Assembly: GCA_012727735.1 (NCBI GenBank)
Contig: JAAYGM010000209.1
Span: 1-47,177 of the forward strand
Source of the DNA: Bacteroidales bacterium
GTDB lineage: Bacteria; Bacteroidota; Bacteroidia; Bacteroidales; Dysgonomonadaceae
Length of the DNA: 47,177 bases
Direction of reading: 5' to 3'
Each line of letters opens with the position of its first letter. Position 1 is the stretch's first letter. This document shows, piece after piece, positions 6,265 through 14,670 of the stretch. Position numbers and translations under genes: made by a program. The notes beneath the pieces were generated by a model, which saw nothing but the letters and a program-made list of their open reading frames with translations, searched no databases and was not told the DNA's origin.

Positions 6265-7845
6265 ATGGTTAAGAGATACGATTTTCTGGTGATTGGTTCC
6301 GGTATTGCCGGAATGAGCTATGCGCTGAAAGTGGCAAAGCATGGTAAGGTGGCGATAGTGGCAAAAAACTCACTTGAGGATGCCAATACATATTATGCTC
6401 AGGGTGGTATTGCTTCGGTAACAAATCCATGGGATAATTTCGAGAAACATATCTCCGACACGCTGGATGCCGGTGGCGGACTGTGTGATGCCCGGGTGGT
6501 GGAGAAGGTGGTGCGGGAGGCTCCTGCCCAGATAAATGAGCTGATCAGCTGGGGTGTGGATTTCGATAAAGATGAGAAGGGCAACTTCGATCTTCACCGC
6601 GAAGGGGGCCATTCAGAATTTCGTATACTCCATCACAAGGACAGTACAGGTGCTGAGATACAGGTCAGCCTGATCGATACCATCCGCAATCATCCGAATA
6701 TCGATGTGTATGATAATCACTTTGCCATTGAGATTCTCACACAGCACCATCTGGGGCAGGTGGTGACACGGCATACACCCGGTATTGAGTGTTACGGTGC
6801 TTATATTCTCGATCAGGAGACCAACGAGATCGAAACATTTCTTTCGCGTGTAACGATGATGGCTACCGGCGGTATCGGTTCTGTATATCAGACAACGACC
6901 AACCCGCTGGTTGCCACAGGAGATGGTATCGCCATGGTCGCGAGAGCCAAGGGAGAAATAAAAGGGATGGAGTTTGTGCAGTTTCATCCCACAGCGTTGT
7001 ATCATCCTGGTGCAAGACCCTCATTTCTCATCACGGAAGCGATGCGTGGTTATGGCGGCGTACTGAAGACGGTCGACGGCAAGGAGTTTATGCATAAGTA
7101 TGATGAGCGTGGATCGCTGGCTCCGCGTGATATTGTTGCCCGTGCCATCGATTCGGAGATGAAGGAGCGTGGAGATGATCATGTCTACCTGGATGTGACA
7201 CATATGCATCCGGAGGATACCAGGGCCCATTTCCCGGGAATATATGAGAAATGCCTCTCGTTTGGAATTGATATTACCAGAGATATGATTCCTGTTGCTC
7301 CCGCAGCCCATTATCTCTGTGGAGGCATCAGGGTGAATATCGACGGGAAAACGAGCATCGGCCGTCTCTACGCCAATGGTGAGTGTGCCTGTACGGGACT
7401 TCACGGTGCGAACAGGCTGGCATCGAACTCACTCATCGAAGCGGTGGTCTTTGCTGATGCAGCAGCCAAGCACTCCCTTCCTCTTTTCAGCCAATATCCG
7501 TTCAGGGAGGATATCCCTGCATGGAACGCGGAAGGAACCACCTCGCCGGAAGAGATGGTACTGATCACCCAGAGCTATAAGGAGGTGGGGCAGCTGATGT
7601 CATCTTATGTGGGTATTGTGCGCTCTGATCTTCGTCTGCAACGCGCGATGGACAGGCTGAACATCCTCTACCGTGAGACCGAAGATTTCTTCCATCGTTC
7701 TGTGGTGTCACGTGATATCTGTGAGCTGCGTAATATCATCAAGGTGGGATATATGGTGATAAAACAGGCAATGGCGCGCAAGGAGAGCAGAGGACTGCAT
7801 TTCACTGTTGATTACCCGTTCAGGGATCCCAATTCAGTACTTTAA
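6265..7845 (+). CDS. nadB: L-aspartate oxidase
   Basis: This enzyme oxidises L-aspartate to iminoaspartate, the first step of de novo NAD synthesis, with FAD. The 526 residues show the N-terminal FAD motif GSGIAG (11-16), AQGGIA (45-50), the substrate-domain segment HREGGHSEFRILHH and the C-terminal FAD contact RLASNSLIEAVVFA. These are typical of the succinate dehydrogenase/fumarate reductase flavoprotein family, NadB branch. nadA and nadC are not in the window. The gene leads a tight unit nadB-folP-cdaA-recF-DUF721, with gaps of 6-19 bp, probably transcribed from 6231-6238. Confidence 0.95.
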   Translation: MVKRYDFLVIGSGIAGMSYALKVAKHGKVAIVAKNSLEDANTYYAQGGIASVTNPWDNFEKHISDTLDAGGGLCDARVVEKVVREAPAQINELISWGVDFDKDEKGNFDLHREGGHSEFRILHHKDSTGAEIQVSLIDTIRNHPNIDVYDNHFAIEILTQHHLGQVVTRHTPGIECYGAYILDQETNEIETFLSRVTMMATGGIGSVYQTTTNPLVATGDGIAMVARAKGEIKGMEFVQFHPTALYHPGARPSFLITEAMRGYGGVLKTVDGKEFMHKYDERGSLAPRDIVARAIDSEMKERGDDHVYLDVTHMHPEDTRAHFPGIYEKCLSFGIDITRDMIPVAPAAHYLCGGIRVNIDGKTSIGRLYANGECACTGLHGANRLASNSLIEAVVFADAAAKHSLPLFSQYPFREDIPAWNAEGTTSPEEMVLITQSYKEVGQLMSSYVGIVRSDLRLQRAMDRLNILYRETEDFFHRSVVSRDICELRNIIKVGYMVIKQAMARKESRGLHFTVDYPFRDPNSVL

Positions 7846-7857
7846 CGATAAGAGAGA

Positions 7858-8700
7858 TTGAAAAAAACAATCAACATAAACGGGGAATTAATTGATTTGT
7901 CCACACCCAGGGTGATGGGGATTGTCAATATCACACCCGATTCTTTCTACTCAGGCAGCAGAAAGCAGTCGCAGGGGGAGATCGTGGCCAGATGCCGTCA
8001 GATCCTCGATGAAGGGGGCACGATGATAGACATAGGAGCACAATCAACCGCCCCCGGTTCTCCTTTTCTTACAGCAAAGGAGGAGGCTGAAAGGCTGATG
8101 CCTGCACTGAAGACCATCCGTAATGCGTTTCCTTATGCCATCCTCTCGGTTGATACTTTTCATGCAGATGTAGCAAAACAATCGGCAGAGGAGTTCGGAG
8201 TGAACATCATCAATGATATTTCGGGCGGGTTGTTCGATGACCGCATGTTTGGCGTGATGGGGAAGCTCAATATTCCCTATATTCTCATGCACATGCGGGG
8301 TGTACCGCAAACAATGCAGCAACTGACCAGTTACGATAATTTTATTCAGGATATCTTCTTTTATTTCTCTGAAAGGAAGGCACGACTGAATCTGCTTGGC
8401 GTGAACGATGTGATTATTGATCCCGGTTTTGGCTTCAGTAAAACCCTGGAGCAAAACTATGAATTGATGGCTTATCTGAAATATTTTCATATCTTTGATG
8501 AACCGATTCTGGTAGGGATATCGAGAAAATCGATGATCTACAAGCTGCTTGGATCCTCACCGGAGGAGAGTCTTAACGGGACATCCGCACTCAATACCGT
8601 TGCACTGCTTTCCGGAGCTGCTATCCTGCGTGTGCATGATGTGAAAGAGGCCGTGGAGTGTGTGAAAATAGTGGAGAAGTTGACCGGATTCGAGAAATAA
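7858..8700 (+). CDS. folP: Dihydropteroate synthase
   Basis: This enzyme condenses p-aminobenzoate with 6-hydroxymethyl-dihydropterin diphosphate in folate synthesis and is the sulfonamide target. The 280 residues carry MGIVNITPDSF (20-30), DIGAQSTAPG, SVDTFHADVA, NDISGG, DPGFGFSKT and GISRKS, all typical TIM-barrel signatures. The start is TTG at 7858, 12 bp after nadB; no ATG lies before the first conserved motif until M20, so TTG is favoured. Confidence 0.95.
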   Translation: MKKTININGELIDLSTPRVMGIVNITPDSFYSGSRKQSQGEIVARCRQILDEGGTMIDIGAQSTAPGSPFLTAKEEAERLMPALKTIRNAFPYAILSVDTFHADVAKQSAEEFGVNIINDISGGLFDDRMFGVMGKLNIPYILMHMRGVPQTMQQLTSYDNFIQDIFFYFSERKARLNLLGVNDVIIDPGFGFSKTLEQNYELMAYLKYFHIFDEPILVGISRKSMIYKLLGSSPEESLNGTSALNTVALLSGAAILRVHDVKEAVECVKIVEKLTGFEK

Positions 8701-8719
8701 TCATATGAACAATTAAAAT

Positions 8720-9484
8720 ATGTTTGCGCATTTCGGAATAAAGGATTTCATTGATGTAGTGCTGGTCGCTTTACTCCTGTTCTATCTGTTCAGGCTGGTG
8801 AAGATATCGGGGATGCGTCCCCTGTTTGTTGGAATCCTTGTTTTCATGTTGATCTGGATTCTTGTCTCCCGTGTTTTCAACATGGTGTTACTGGGGTCCA
8901 TCCTCAACCAGTTTGTGAGTGTGGGGCTCTTTCTGCTGGTTATTCTCTTTCAGGATGAAATCAGGCGTTTTCTGATGTCTCTCGGGTCAAAGAAGGGATG
9001 GAATTTTATCTCGAAACTGTTTTTTCCCAGCGATCATCAGAAGAATGACAACTCCTACCTCACGGCTATCGTGCTGGCCTGCATGAACATGTCGAAAACA
9101 AATACGGGAGCACTGATTGCCATTCAGGGTGATATTCACCTTGGGTTATATGAGCAGACCGGTGAGATTGTAAATGCCGAAATATCGTCACGCCTCATCG
9201 AGAACATCTTCTTCAAGAACAGCCCCCTGCATGACGGGGCGATGATTGTTGTTGGGAAAAAAATCAAAGCTGCGGGATGTATCCTGCCCATCTCTCAGAA
9301 CCCTAATATCCCGAAGCACCTGGGGTTAAGGCACAGAGCCGGGCTTGGGATATCACAGGAGACAGATGCCAAGGTAATCATTGTTTCTGAAGAGAGAGGT
9401 AAGATATCATTTGCCTCCCAGGGAAGACTGAAAATGAATATCTCTCCTGAAGACCTTCAGCGACTCTTATTGATAGAGGATTAA
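8720..9484 (+). CDS. cdaA: Diadenylate cyclase, membrane-bound
   Basis: This enzyme makes cyclic di-AMP from two ATP. The 254 residues have three N-terminal membrane helices (about 10-27, 33-52, 60-78) followed by a DAC domain (about 105-230) with the catalytic DGA (172-174) and GLRHRAG (202-208) motifs intact. It lies 19 bp after folP and 6 bp before recF. The regulator CdaR, which neighbours cdaA in Firmicutes, is absent from this unit. A DHH/DHHA1 phosphodiesterase and glmM lie within 10 kb. Confidence 0.95.
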   Translation: MFAHFGIKDFIDVVLVALLLFYLFRLVKISGMRPLFVGILVFMLIWILVSRVFNMVLLGSILNQFVSVGLFLLVILFQDEIRRFLMSLGSKKGWNFISKLFFPSDHQKNDNSYLTAIVLACMNMSKTNTGALIAIQGDIHLGLYEQTGEIVNAEISSRLIENIFFKNSPLHDGAMIVVGKKIKAAGCILPISQNPNIPKHLGLRHRAGLGISQETDAKVIIVSEERGKISFASQGRLKMNISPEDLQRLLLIED

Positions 9485-9490
9485 CGCATA

Positions 9491-10597
9491 ATGATTTTAA
9501 AAGAACTCTCCATAATCAATTACAAGAATCTTTTGCAGGCAGAGCTGCAGTTCTCGCCAAAGATCAACTGTTTTATAGGCAATAACGGCATGGGGAAAAC
9601 CAACCTGCTGGATGCGGTTTATTACCTCTCGTTCTGTAAAAGTTATACCAATCCCATCGACTCCCAGATTATCAATCATGAGGCAGATGTCTGTATGCTG
9701 CAGGGGAGATATGAGTTTGAGGATGCACGAAAAGAGGAAGTATACAGTGGTATACGGCGACGGCAGAAGAAGCAGTTCAAGCGTAACAAGAAGGAGTATG
9801 AACGTCTTTCAGACCATATCGGGCTGATACCACTTGTGATGATTTCTCCGGCCGATAATGAGCTGATTACCGGTGTCAGTGAAGGGAGGCGTAAATTCAT
9901 GGATCTGGCCATCTCACAGTTCGACAAGGAGTATCTGCGTGCGCTGGTGAGATATACAAAAGCCTTGCAGCAGAGGAATGTGTTGTTGAAGAACGGGGAT
10001 GATCAGATCGATATCACACTGCTCGAACTATGGGAGGAGCAGATGATTGATGATGGGATCTTCATTCACCGGCGACGAAAAGATTTTATTGATGCGTTCA
10101 CACCTATTTTCAATGATTTTTATACACGTATCAGTCAGTCGGGTGAGAAAGTTTCTTTCGATTATATCTCTCAGCTCAATGATGCCGATTTCCGTGAGAC
10201 GCTTCAGCGAAACCGCCAGCGCGATATCGCTATCGGCCACACCACCACGGGCATCCATCGTGATGAGCTGGAGATGCTGCTCGATGGCTTTCCCATTAAA
10301 AAAGTGGGGTCGCAGGGTCAGAACAAAACCTATTTCGTGTCGCTGAAGCTGGCACAGTTTCATTTCCTGTTGAAGACAGGGAATACCACCCCCATCTTAT
10401 TGCTGGATGATATTTTCGACCGGCTGGATGCCAACAGGGTGGAAGAGATAGTGAAGCTTGTTTCCGGCCCTGAATTCGGGCAGATCTTCCTGTCGGATAC
10501 CAACAGGGAGTCACTCGACAGAATCCTGGAACGAACAGATAACAATGCACATATCTATTCTGTGATTGACGGAGAGATAAACCTGATGACTGAATAA
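9491..10597 (+). CDS. recF: DNA replication/repair protein RecF
   Basis: RecF is an SMC-like ATPase that helps load RecA at gaps with RecO and RecR. The 368 residues contain Walker A (GNNGMGKT, 30-37), the family segment TGIHRDELEM, the ABC signature region GSQGQNKT and Walker B (ILLLDDIFDRLD). In many bacteria recF follows dnaA-dnaN; here it is 15 kb from dnaA, within a nadB-folP-cdaA unit. Confidence 0.95.
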   Translation: MILKELSIINYKNLLQAELQFSPKINCFIGNNGMGKTNLLDAVYYLSFCKSYTNPIDSQIINHEADVCMLQGRYEFEDARKEEVYSGIRRRQKKQFKRNKKEYERLSDHIGLIPLVMISPADNELITGVSEGRRKFMDLAISQFDKEYLRALVRYTKALQQRNVLLKNGDDQIDITLLELWEEQMIDDGIFIHRRRKDFIDAFTPIFNDFYTRISQSGEKVSFDYISQLNDADFRETLQRNRQRDIAIGHTTTGIHRDELEMLLDGFPIKKVGSQGQNKTYFVSLKLAQFHFLLKTGNTTPILLLDDIFDRLDANRVEEIVKLVSGPEFGQIFLSDTNRESLDRILERTDNNAHIYSVIDGEINLMTE

Positions 10598-10603
10598 AGC
10601 AGT

Positions 10604-10897
10604 ATGTTGAAGAAAAATGCACAACCCCTGTCTGAGGCCCTTTCGGACTTTTTCGATGAAAACAGTACCCTGAGGGTGAAGCTGGCTGAACAGCGTGCTG
10701 TCAGGGGATGGCGTGAGGTGCTGGGTGAGGGTGTTTCACAGTATACCAGGAATGTCTACTTCAGCCGCAATGTCCTCTATGTACAGCTCTCGTCGGCAGT
10801 GCTGAGGGCTGAACTGGTCATGAACAAGGAGAGTCTGATCAAGAAATTAAACGAACACGCCGGGTCTCCCATCGTACGGGATATCATATTCCGGTAG
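10604..10897 (+). CDS. DUF721 (DciA-like) protein
   Basis: This 97-residue protein matches the compact DUF721 domain, with W36 in RGWREVLGEGV, a strand LYVQLSSAVLRAELVMNK and a C-terminal DIIFR. Larger DUF721 proteins include DciA, a loader of the DnaB helicase in bacteria lacking DnaC/DnaI. It follows recF by 6 bp, so a replication or repair role is plausible, but it is domain-only and unproven as a loader. It ends the five-gene unit; the next gene is convergent 23 bp away, with no clear terminator between. Confidence 0.85.
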   Translation: MLKKNAQPLSEALSDFFDENSTLRVKLAEQRAVRGWREVLGEGVSQYTRNVYFSRNVLYVQLSSAVLRAELVMNKESLIKKLNEHAGSPIVRDIIFR

Positions 10898-10920
10898 CTT
10901 GAGTTCAGTGAGAACCGTTT

Positions 10921-11565
10921 TTAAAAGAATGCCGATATGCCGAGGTAAAATCCGTCGGGATGAGGAGAGTTGTCATGTTGCACCAGGTCGTAGTTCAGTG
11001 TGATGTGCGACCTGCCTAATCGCAGTCCGGCACCCACCACCAGTGATGGAACCATTCCCCTGCTCAGCTCGTCGTTGTCTTTTGCCTTGTCAGTTAAAAC
11101 CGACCTGATATAGTTTAATTCCGGTTGTGCGAATACGGTGATGAATCTTGCCGGGTAGAAGTACCCGAAGATGTTTGCGCCAAGCAGATTATTCCTGATG
11201 ATGTGGGTGGGTAGCTCAGCTTTCGTATAATAATATTTGATCCCTGCTCCTGCCATGAAATAGCTATTAAACTGGTATCCCACCTGCGGGCCTATACCCA
11301 GCCGTGTATAATTCCTGCTCAGTGACAGGCCCAGATCGGCTCCGAAACGCAATTTGCTTTTATCGAATATTGCAGGTCTCTCATCTGTGATGGATCTTCT
11401 TCGTGGTGTGATTGACACAGGCTCGCCAGTGCTGCCCTGAGGTTGCTGATGACGATAGATATTCCTTTCATCATTGGGGGAGACCCTGATGGTGTCGTAG
11501 GTGATCACTTGTCCTGAAACCATCAGCGGCAACAACAAGAGCAGAAGAAAGCTGCATTTTTTCAT
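10921..11565 (-). CDS. Outer-membrane beta-barrel-like protein
   Basis: The 214-residue precursor has a clear signal peptide (MKKCSFLLLLLLPLMVSGQV), a basic linker (about 40-70) and then alternating beta strands such as GLSLSRNYTRLGIGPQVGYQF, ending in aromatic ISAFF. These are typical of small porin-family barrels. The specific function is not recognised. The gene appears monocistronic and converges on the DUF721 gene. Confidence 0.75.
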   Translation of the reverse strand: MKKCSFLLLLLLPLMVSGQVITYDTIRVSPNDERNIYRHQQPQGSTGEPVSITPRRRSITDERPAIFDKSKLRFGADLGLSLSRNYTRLGIGPQVGYQFNSYFMAGAGIKYYYTKAELPTHIIRNNLLGANIFGYFYPARFITVFAQPELNYIRSVLTDKAKDNDELSRGMVPSLVVGAGLRLGRSHITLNYDLVQHDNSPHPDGFYLGISAFF

Positions 11566-11662
11566 AATGAGACAGTTTAATGATGGTCTGGAGGTGCTTT
11601 CTCATGTATCGTGCATATCTAAACCTTCCTATTGACATGGCAAAAAAGAATAGGTTTAAAAC

Positions 11663-11697
11663 AGAAAAAAAGAAGTTGAAAATATATCAACTTCTTT
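11663..11697 (-). terminator. Intrinsic terminator after secG
   Basis: AAAGAAGTTGA (11669-11679) pairs with TCAACTTCTTT (11687-11697); on the minus strand a run of seven T residues follows the stem. It ends the sigma-54 activator-lptE-TPR-secG unit. Confidence 0.88.
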
Positions 11698-11723
11698 CCT
11701 CTCTCTTATTGAAGTAAATAAGA

Positions 11724-12092
11724 TTATTCTGTAGGCACTCCTTCTTCCGTTGCCGGCTGTGCAGGCATTTGTGAAGGGATGGGCATGCTGGGTGTTACGT
11801 CAGGTGCTGTTGACGGGTTGAGTGGTGCAGGTTGTTGTACTTCCACCTGTGATTGCGGCACATTGGAGTTGGAGGCTGTGAATTTAGCCGTTAAGATGCT
11901 CAGGACAATCATGATGCCCGCCAGTGTCCAGGTAAACTTCTCCAGGAAATCGGTTGTTTTCCGTACACCCATGATCTGGTTTGAAGATGAAAATCCGCTT
12001 GCCAGGCCTCCACCCTTCGATTTCTGTACCAATACGGCAAGAATCATCAGTATGGATGCAAGGAGAATGAGGATTGTAATAAAAATATACAT
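11724..12092 (-). CDS. secG: Preprotein translocase subunit SecG
   Basis: This 122-residue protein of the SecYEG channel has two membrane helices (about 2-20 and 52-72) flanking the conserved VLVQKSKGGGLASGFSSSNQ segment. The C-terminal 45 residues are a Pro/Gln/Glu-rich low-complexity tail, common in Bacteroidota SecG. It lies three bases after the TPR-like gene and ends the operon. Confidence 0.94.
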   Translation of the reverse strand: MYIFITILILLASILMILAVLVQKSKGGGLASGFSSSNQIMGVRKTTDFLEKFTWTLAGIMIVLSILTAKFTASNSNVPQSQVEVQQPAPLNPSTAPDVTPSMPIPSQMPAQPATEEGVPTE

Positions 12093-12095
12093 ATC

Positions 12096-12842
12096 TTATT
12101 TGTTTTTATTCTTTTCGTTAATAATCAGATATTCAAGAAAGCGAATTTGGTCGGCAAAGTAAACACTTTTTTTTGGAAAATTCAAACTTAATCGTTTAAT
12201 AATTGTGAGTGCCTGTGAATATTTTTTCTGCCTGATGTAGATCCGGGCCAGTGTCTCTGTCAGGAACTCACCTCCAATATTCATGTTGTCAGCACCTTGG
12301 CTGCCTGTGGTCGCAGCTGTTTCACCGGGTGTAAAAATTGTATCAGACGCTGCTTTCTCTATAAAAGCGTCGATGATATCATGATGCTGAAGTTTTTGAT
12401 TATCTGTTAGATCGGTCTCTTTCTTTTCACCCAGTGACTCCAGGTAGGTGAGGTAGTCGGTTGTCACGATATTCAGGCCCGCATCATCGAGTGTGGTATC
12501 AGCCATCACGCTTTCAGGCAGCGAGGTGAGGAAAGAGTCAAGCAGCGCCTCTGTCCTGTCCCTGTTCGCAGCATGTGTTTCTTCAGGCTGTTCCAGGAAA
12601 GTGCGATAATCCTCTTTGTGGATCAGGTAGAACAGTTTTCTCCTGTCGGCACATAAAACAGCACTCTTGCCCAGTTCATCACCGTATCGCTCACTGTTGG
12701 TAAGATCCAGGTTTTTTGTGTATAGCAGACGACCGGTATGGAAGTAGGGGTAATCTTCCACTACTTTTTCCAGCTCTCCCAATGTTGACGCATCCATCAG
12801 CCCGGTGTCCCCGATCACTCTGTAGAGATTTTCCTTTTCCAT
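12096..12842 (-). CDS. TPR-like hypothetical protein
   Basis: This 248-residue soluble, helix-rich protein has no signal peptide. The C-terminal segment ETLARIYIRQKKYSQALTII resembles a tetratricopeptide unit. The middle is acidic and low in conserved motifs. It sits between lptE (4 bp) and secG (3 bp), an arrangement typical of Bacteroidota. A role in envelope biogenesis is a guess from context. Confidence 0.8.
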   Translation of the reverse strand: MEKENLYRVIGDTGLMDASTLGELEKVVEDYPYFHTGRLLYTKNLDLTNSERYGDELGKSAVLCADRRKLFYLIHKEDYRTFLEQPEETHAANRDRTEALLDSFLTSLPESVMADTTLDDAGLNIVTTDYLTYLESLGEKKETDLTDNQKLQHHDIIDAFIEKAASDTIFTPGETAATTGSQGADNMNIGGEFLTETLARIYIRQKKYSQALTIIKRLSLNFPKKSVYFADQIRFLEYLIINEKNKNK

Positions 12843-12846
12843 TGAA

Positions 12847-13359
12847 TTACCAGTTGGCCATGGTGGCGTTAAAGATCTGGTCTACAATTTCATCGATAAG
12901 TTCGTTAATCAGTTGATCCTGCACGCTGTCAAACACAGTGTTGCTTGGGAATGTGCGGTTGGCAGACAATCGTTCCTCAATTTCCGGAACATCCAGCTTA
13001 TTATTCCGGAATCGCATTCTTACCGTTAGTGTCAGTTTTGTTTCGGAGGCGAATGCATCTTCCTGCACCGCCATGGGTGTAAGCTCGTACCCCACGATCT
13101 CACCCTCGATTTCCATGTCGGCATTCTGGCTTACCAGCTGCAACCGTGTATTGCGGGTGAACATATCTTTCATCTCCTCATTGAATCTTTGTTCGAGCGG
13201 CGGATAGACCAGCGGTGCCTGGTTGACAAAGTGGGCAATGGAGAGTGTTTTGGTGAGATCATAGTCAATGGAGGCCGTTCTGAATGTGTAAGACATTCTG
13301 CACGAGGTAACGACAAATATCATTGTGAAGATGAACAGGATCTTTTTCATAATTTTCAA
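12847..13359 (-). CDS. lptE: LptE-like LPS-assembly lipoprotein
   Basis: This 170-residue lipoprotein has a lipobox VTSC near residue 20. The mature part resembles the Bacteroidota LptE family, the plug of the LptD channel that places lipopolysaccharide in the outer membrane: the YTFRTASIDYDLTKTLSIA and PPLEQRFNEEM regions near the start and a helical C-terminus. Its start overlaps the stop of the sigma-54 activator (ATGA at 13356-13359), which favours this start over the methionine three codons later. The LptE call rests on family resemblance and context. Confidence 0.85.
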   Translation of the reverse strand: MKIMKKILFIFTMIFVVTSCRMSYTFRTASIDYDLTKTLSIAHFVNQAPLVYPPLEQRFNEEMKDMFTRNTRLQLVSQNADMEIEGEIVGYELTPMAVQEDAFASETKLTLTVRMRFRNNKLDVPEIEERLSANRTFPSNTVFDSVQDQLINELIDEIVDQIFNATMANW

Positions 13360-14624
13360 CCTTCCAGTCTGTATTCCTTAATTTTACGGTACAGCGTACG
13401 TTCTGAGATGCCTAAATCGTTGGCAGCGAGCTTCCTCTTGCCTTTATGACGCTCCAGTGCTTTTGCAATCATCTCTTTTTCAACCTCACTGATAGATAAA
13501 GCACTCTCCTCATATTCTGTGGCGTCCTGAATATCGTTTCTCTCCGTTTCGTCGATAGTGATTTTCTTCGGGAGTGCTTCATATTTCATGGGGACCGTGA
13601 CGCGTGTGTGATCACCTGGAATGATCGATGAGGAGTGCATATCGGAAGGTGAGGGGTCATACGGTGCAGAATGGGGTCCCGACTCTTCCATGATATTCTT
13701 CACTACCTGCTTCAGGTCGGTGATATCCTTCTTCATGTCGAAAAGAACCTGATACAAAATCTCGCGCTCGTTGGCAAACGATTTATGCTCCGAATCCTGA
13801 AATTGTGATACAGAAACGGGAATCATCCCCACTTCGTTGTAGGGCAGGTATTTCTGGATAATATCAACCGTGATCACACGCTCCTGTTCAATGATGGAGA
13901 TTTGTTCAGTGATGTTCTTCAGCTGCCTGACATTACCGGGCCAGCGATAGTTCTTCAATATCTCCCTGGCATCATCGGTGAGTGTGATGGGAGGCATCAT
14001 ATATTTCTCGGCACAGTCGCTGGTAAATTTCCGGAACAGGAGGGGTATGTCCTCTTTCCTGTCACGTAACGGCGGTATGCGGATGGGAACAGAATTGAGA
14101 CGATAGTAGAGATCTTCGCGAAACTTCCCTTTCTCTACTCCCTTCACCATGTCCATGTTGGTGGCAGCTACGACCCGCACGTCACTCTTCTCCACTTTGG
14201 ATGATCCCACCTTGATGAACTCGCCGCTCTCAAGTACGCGCAGCAGACGTGCCTGTGTGGACATTGGCAGCTCACCCACCTCATCGAGGAAGAGTGTTCC
14301 TCCGTCGGCCACTTCAAAGTACCCTTTGCGACTTCCTGTTGCACCGGTGAAGGAGCCTTTCTCATGTCCGAAAAGTTCAGAATCAATGGTTCCTTCAGGT
14401 ATGGAACCACAATTGATTGCGAAATAGGGACCATGTTTGCGTTTGCTGTATTGGTGCACTATCTGCGGGAAATTCTCTTTTCCGGTACCACTCTCACCGG
14501 TGATAAGCACCGACAGGTCGGTGGGAGCCACCTGTAAAGCCACGTCAATGGCACGATCCAACTCGGGAGTGTTGCCAATGATTCCAAAACGCTGCTTGAC
14601 TTGCTGTAAGGAGTGCTTTACCAT
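13356..14624 (-). CDS. Sigma-54-dependent transcriptional activator
   Basis: This 422-residue protein has no N-terminal receiver or other sensor; the AAA+ domain starts almost at once (about 15-245). Walker A is GESGTGKE (43-50), the sigma-54 contact loop reads GSFTGA (90-95) instead of GAFTGA, and Walker B is GTLFLDE (109-115). The C-terminus carries a Fis-type helix-turn-helix (LAANDLGISERTLYRKIKEY). A linker of about 130 residues of low conservation lies between. It leads the lptE-TPR-secG operon, so it may control envelope genes; the signal is unknown. Confidence 0.92.
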   Translation of the reverse strand: MVKHSLQQVKQRFGIIGNTPELDRAIDVALQVAPTDLSVLITGESGTGKENFPQIVHQYSKRKHGPYFAINCGSIPEGTIDSELFGHEKGSFTGATGSRKGYFEVADGGTLFLDEVGELPMSTQARLLRVLESGEFIKVGSSKVEKSDVRVVAATNMDMVKGVEKGKFREDLYYRLNSVPIRIPPLRDRKEDIPLLFRKFTSDCAEKYMMPPITLTDDAREILKNYRWPGNVRQLKNITEQISIIEQERVITVDIIQKYLPYNEVGMIPVSVSQFQDSEHKSFANEREILYQVLFDMKKDITDLKQVVKNIMEESGPHSAPYDPSPSDMHSSSIIPGDHTRVTVPMKYEALPKKITIDETERNDIQDATEYEESALSISEVEKEMIAKALERHKGKRKLAANDLGISERTLYRKIKEYRLEG

Positions 14625-14653
14625 AAATTAGCTGACTGATTTAATTAAGAATT

Positions 14654-14661
14654 CAAAGATA
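14654..14661 (-). promoter_or_regulatory. -7 promoter element of the activator-secG operon
   Basis: The minus strand reads TATCTTTG, a full TAnnTTTG match, about 30 bp before the start at 14624. Confidence 0.65.
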
Positions 14662-14670
14662 AGAATTTAT

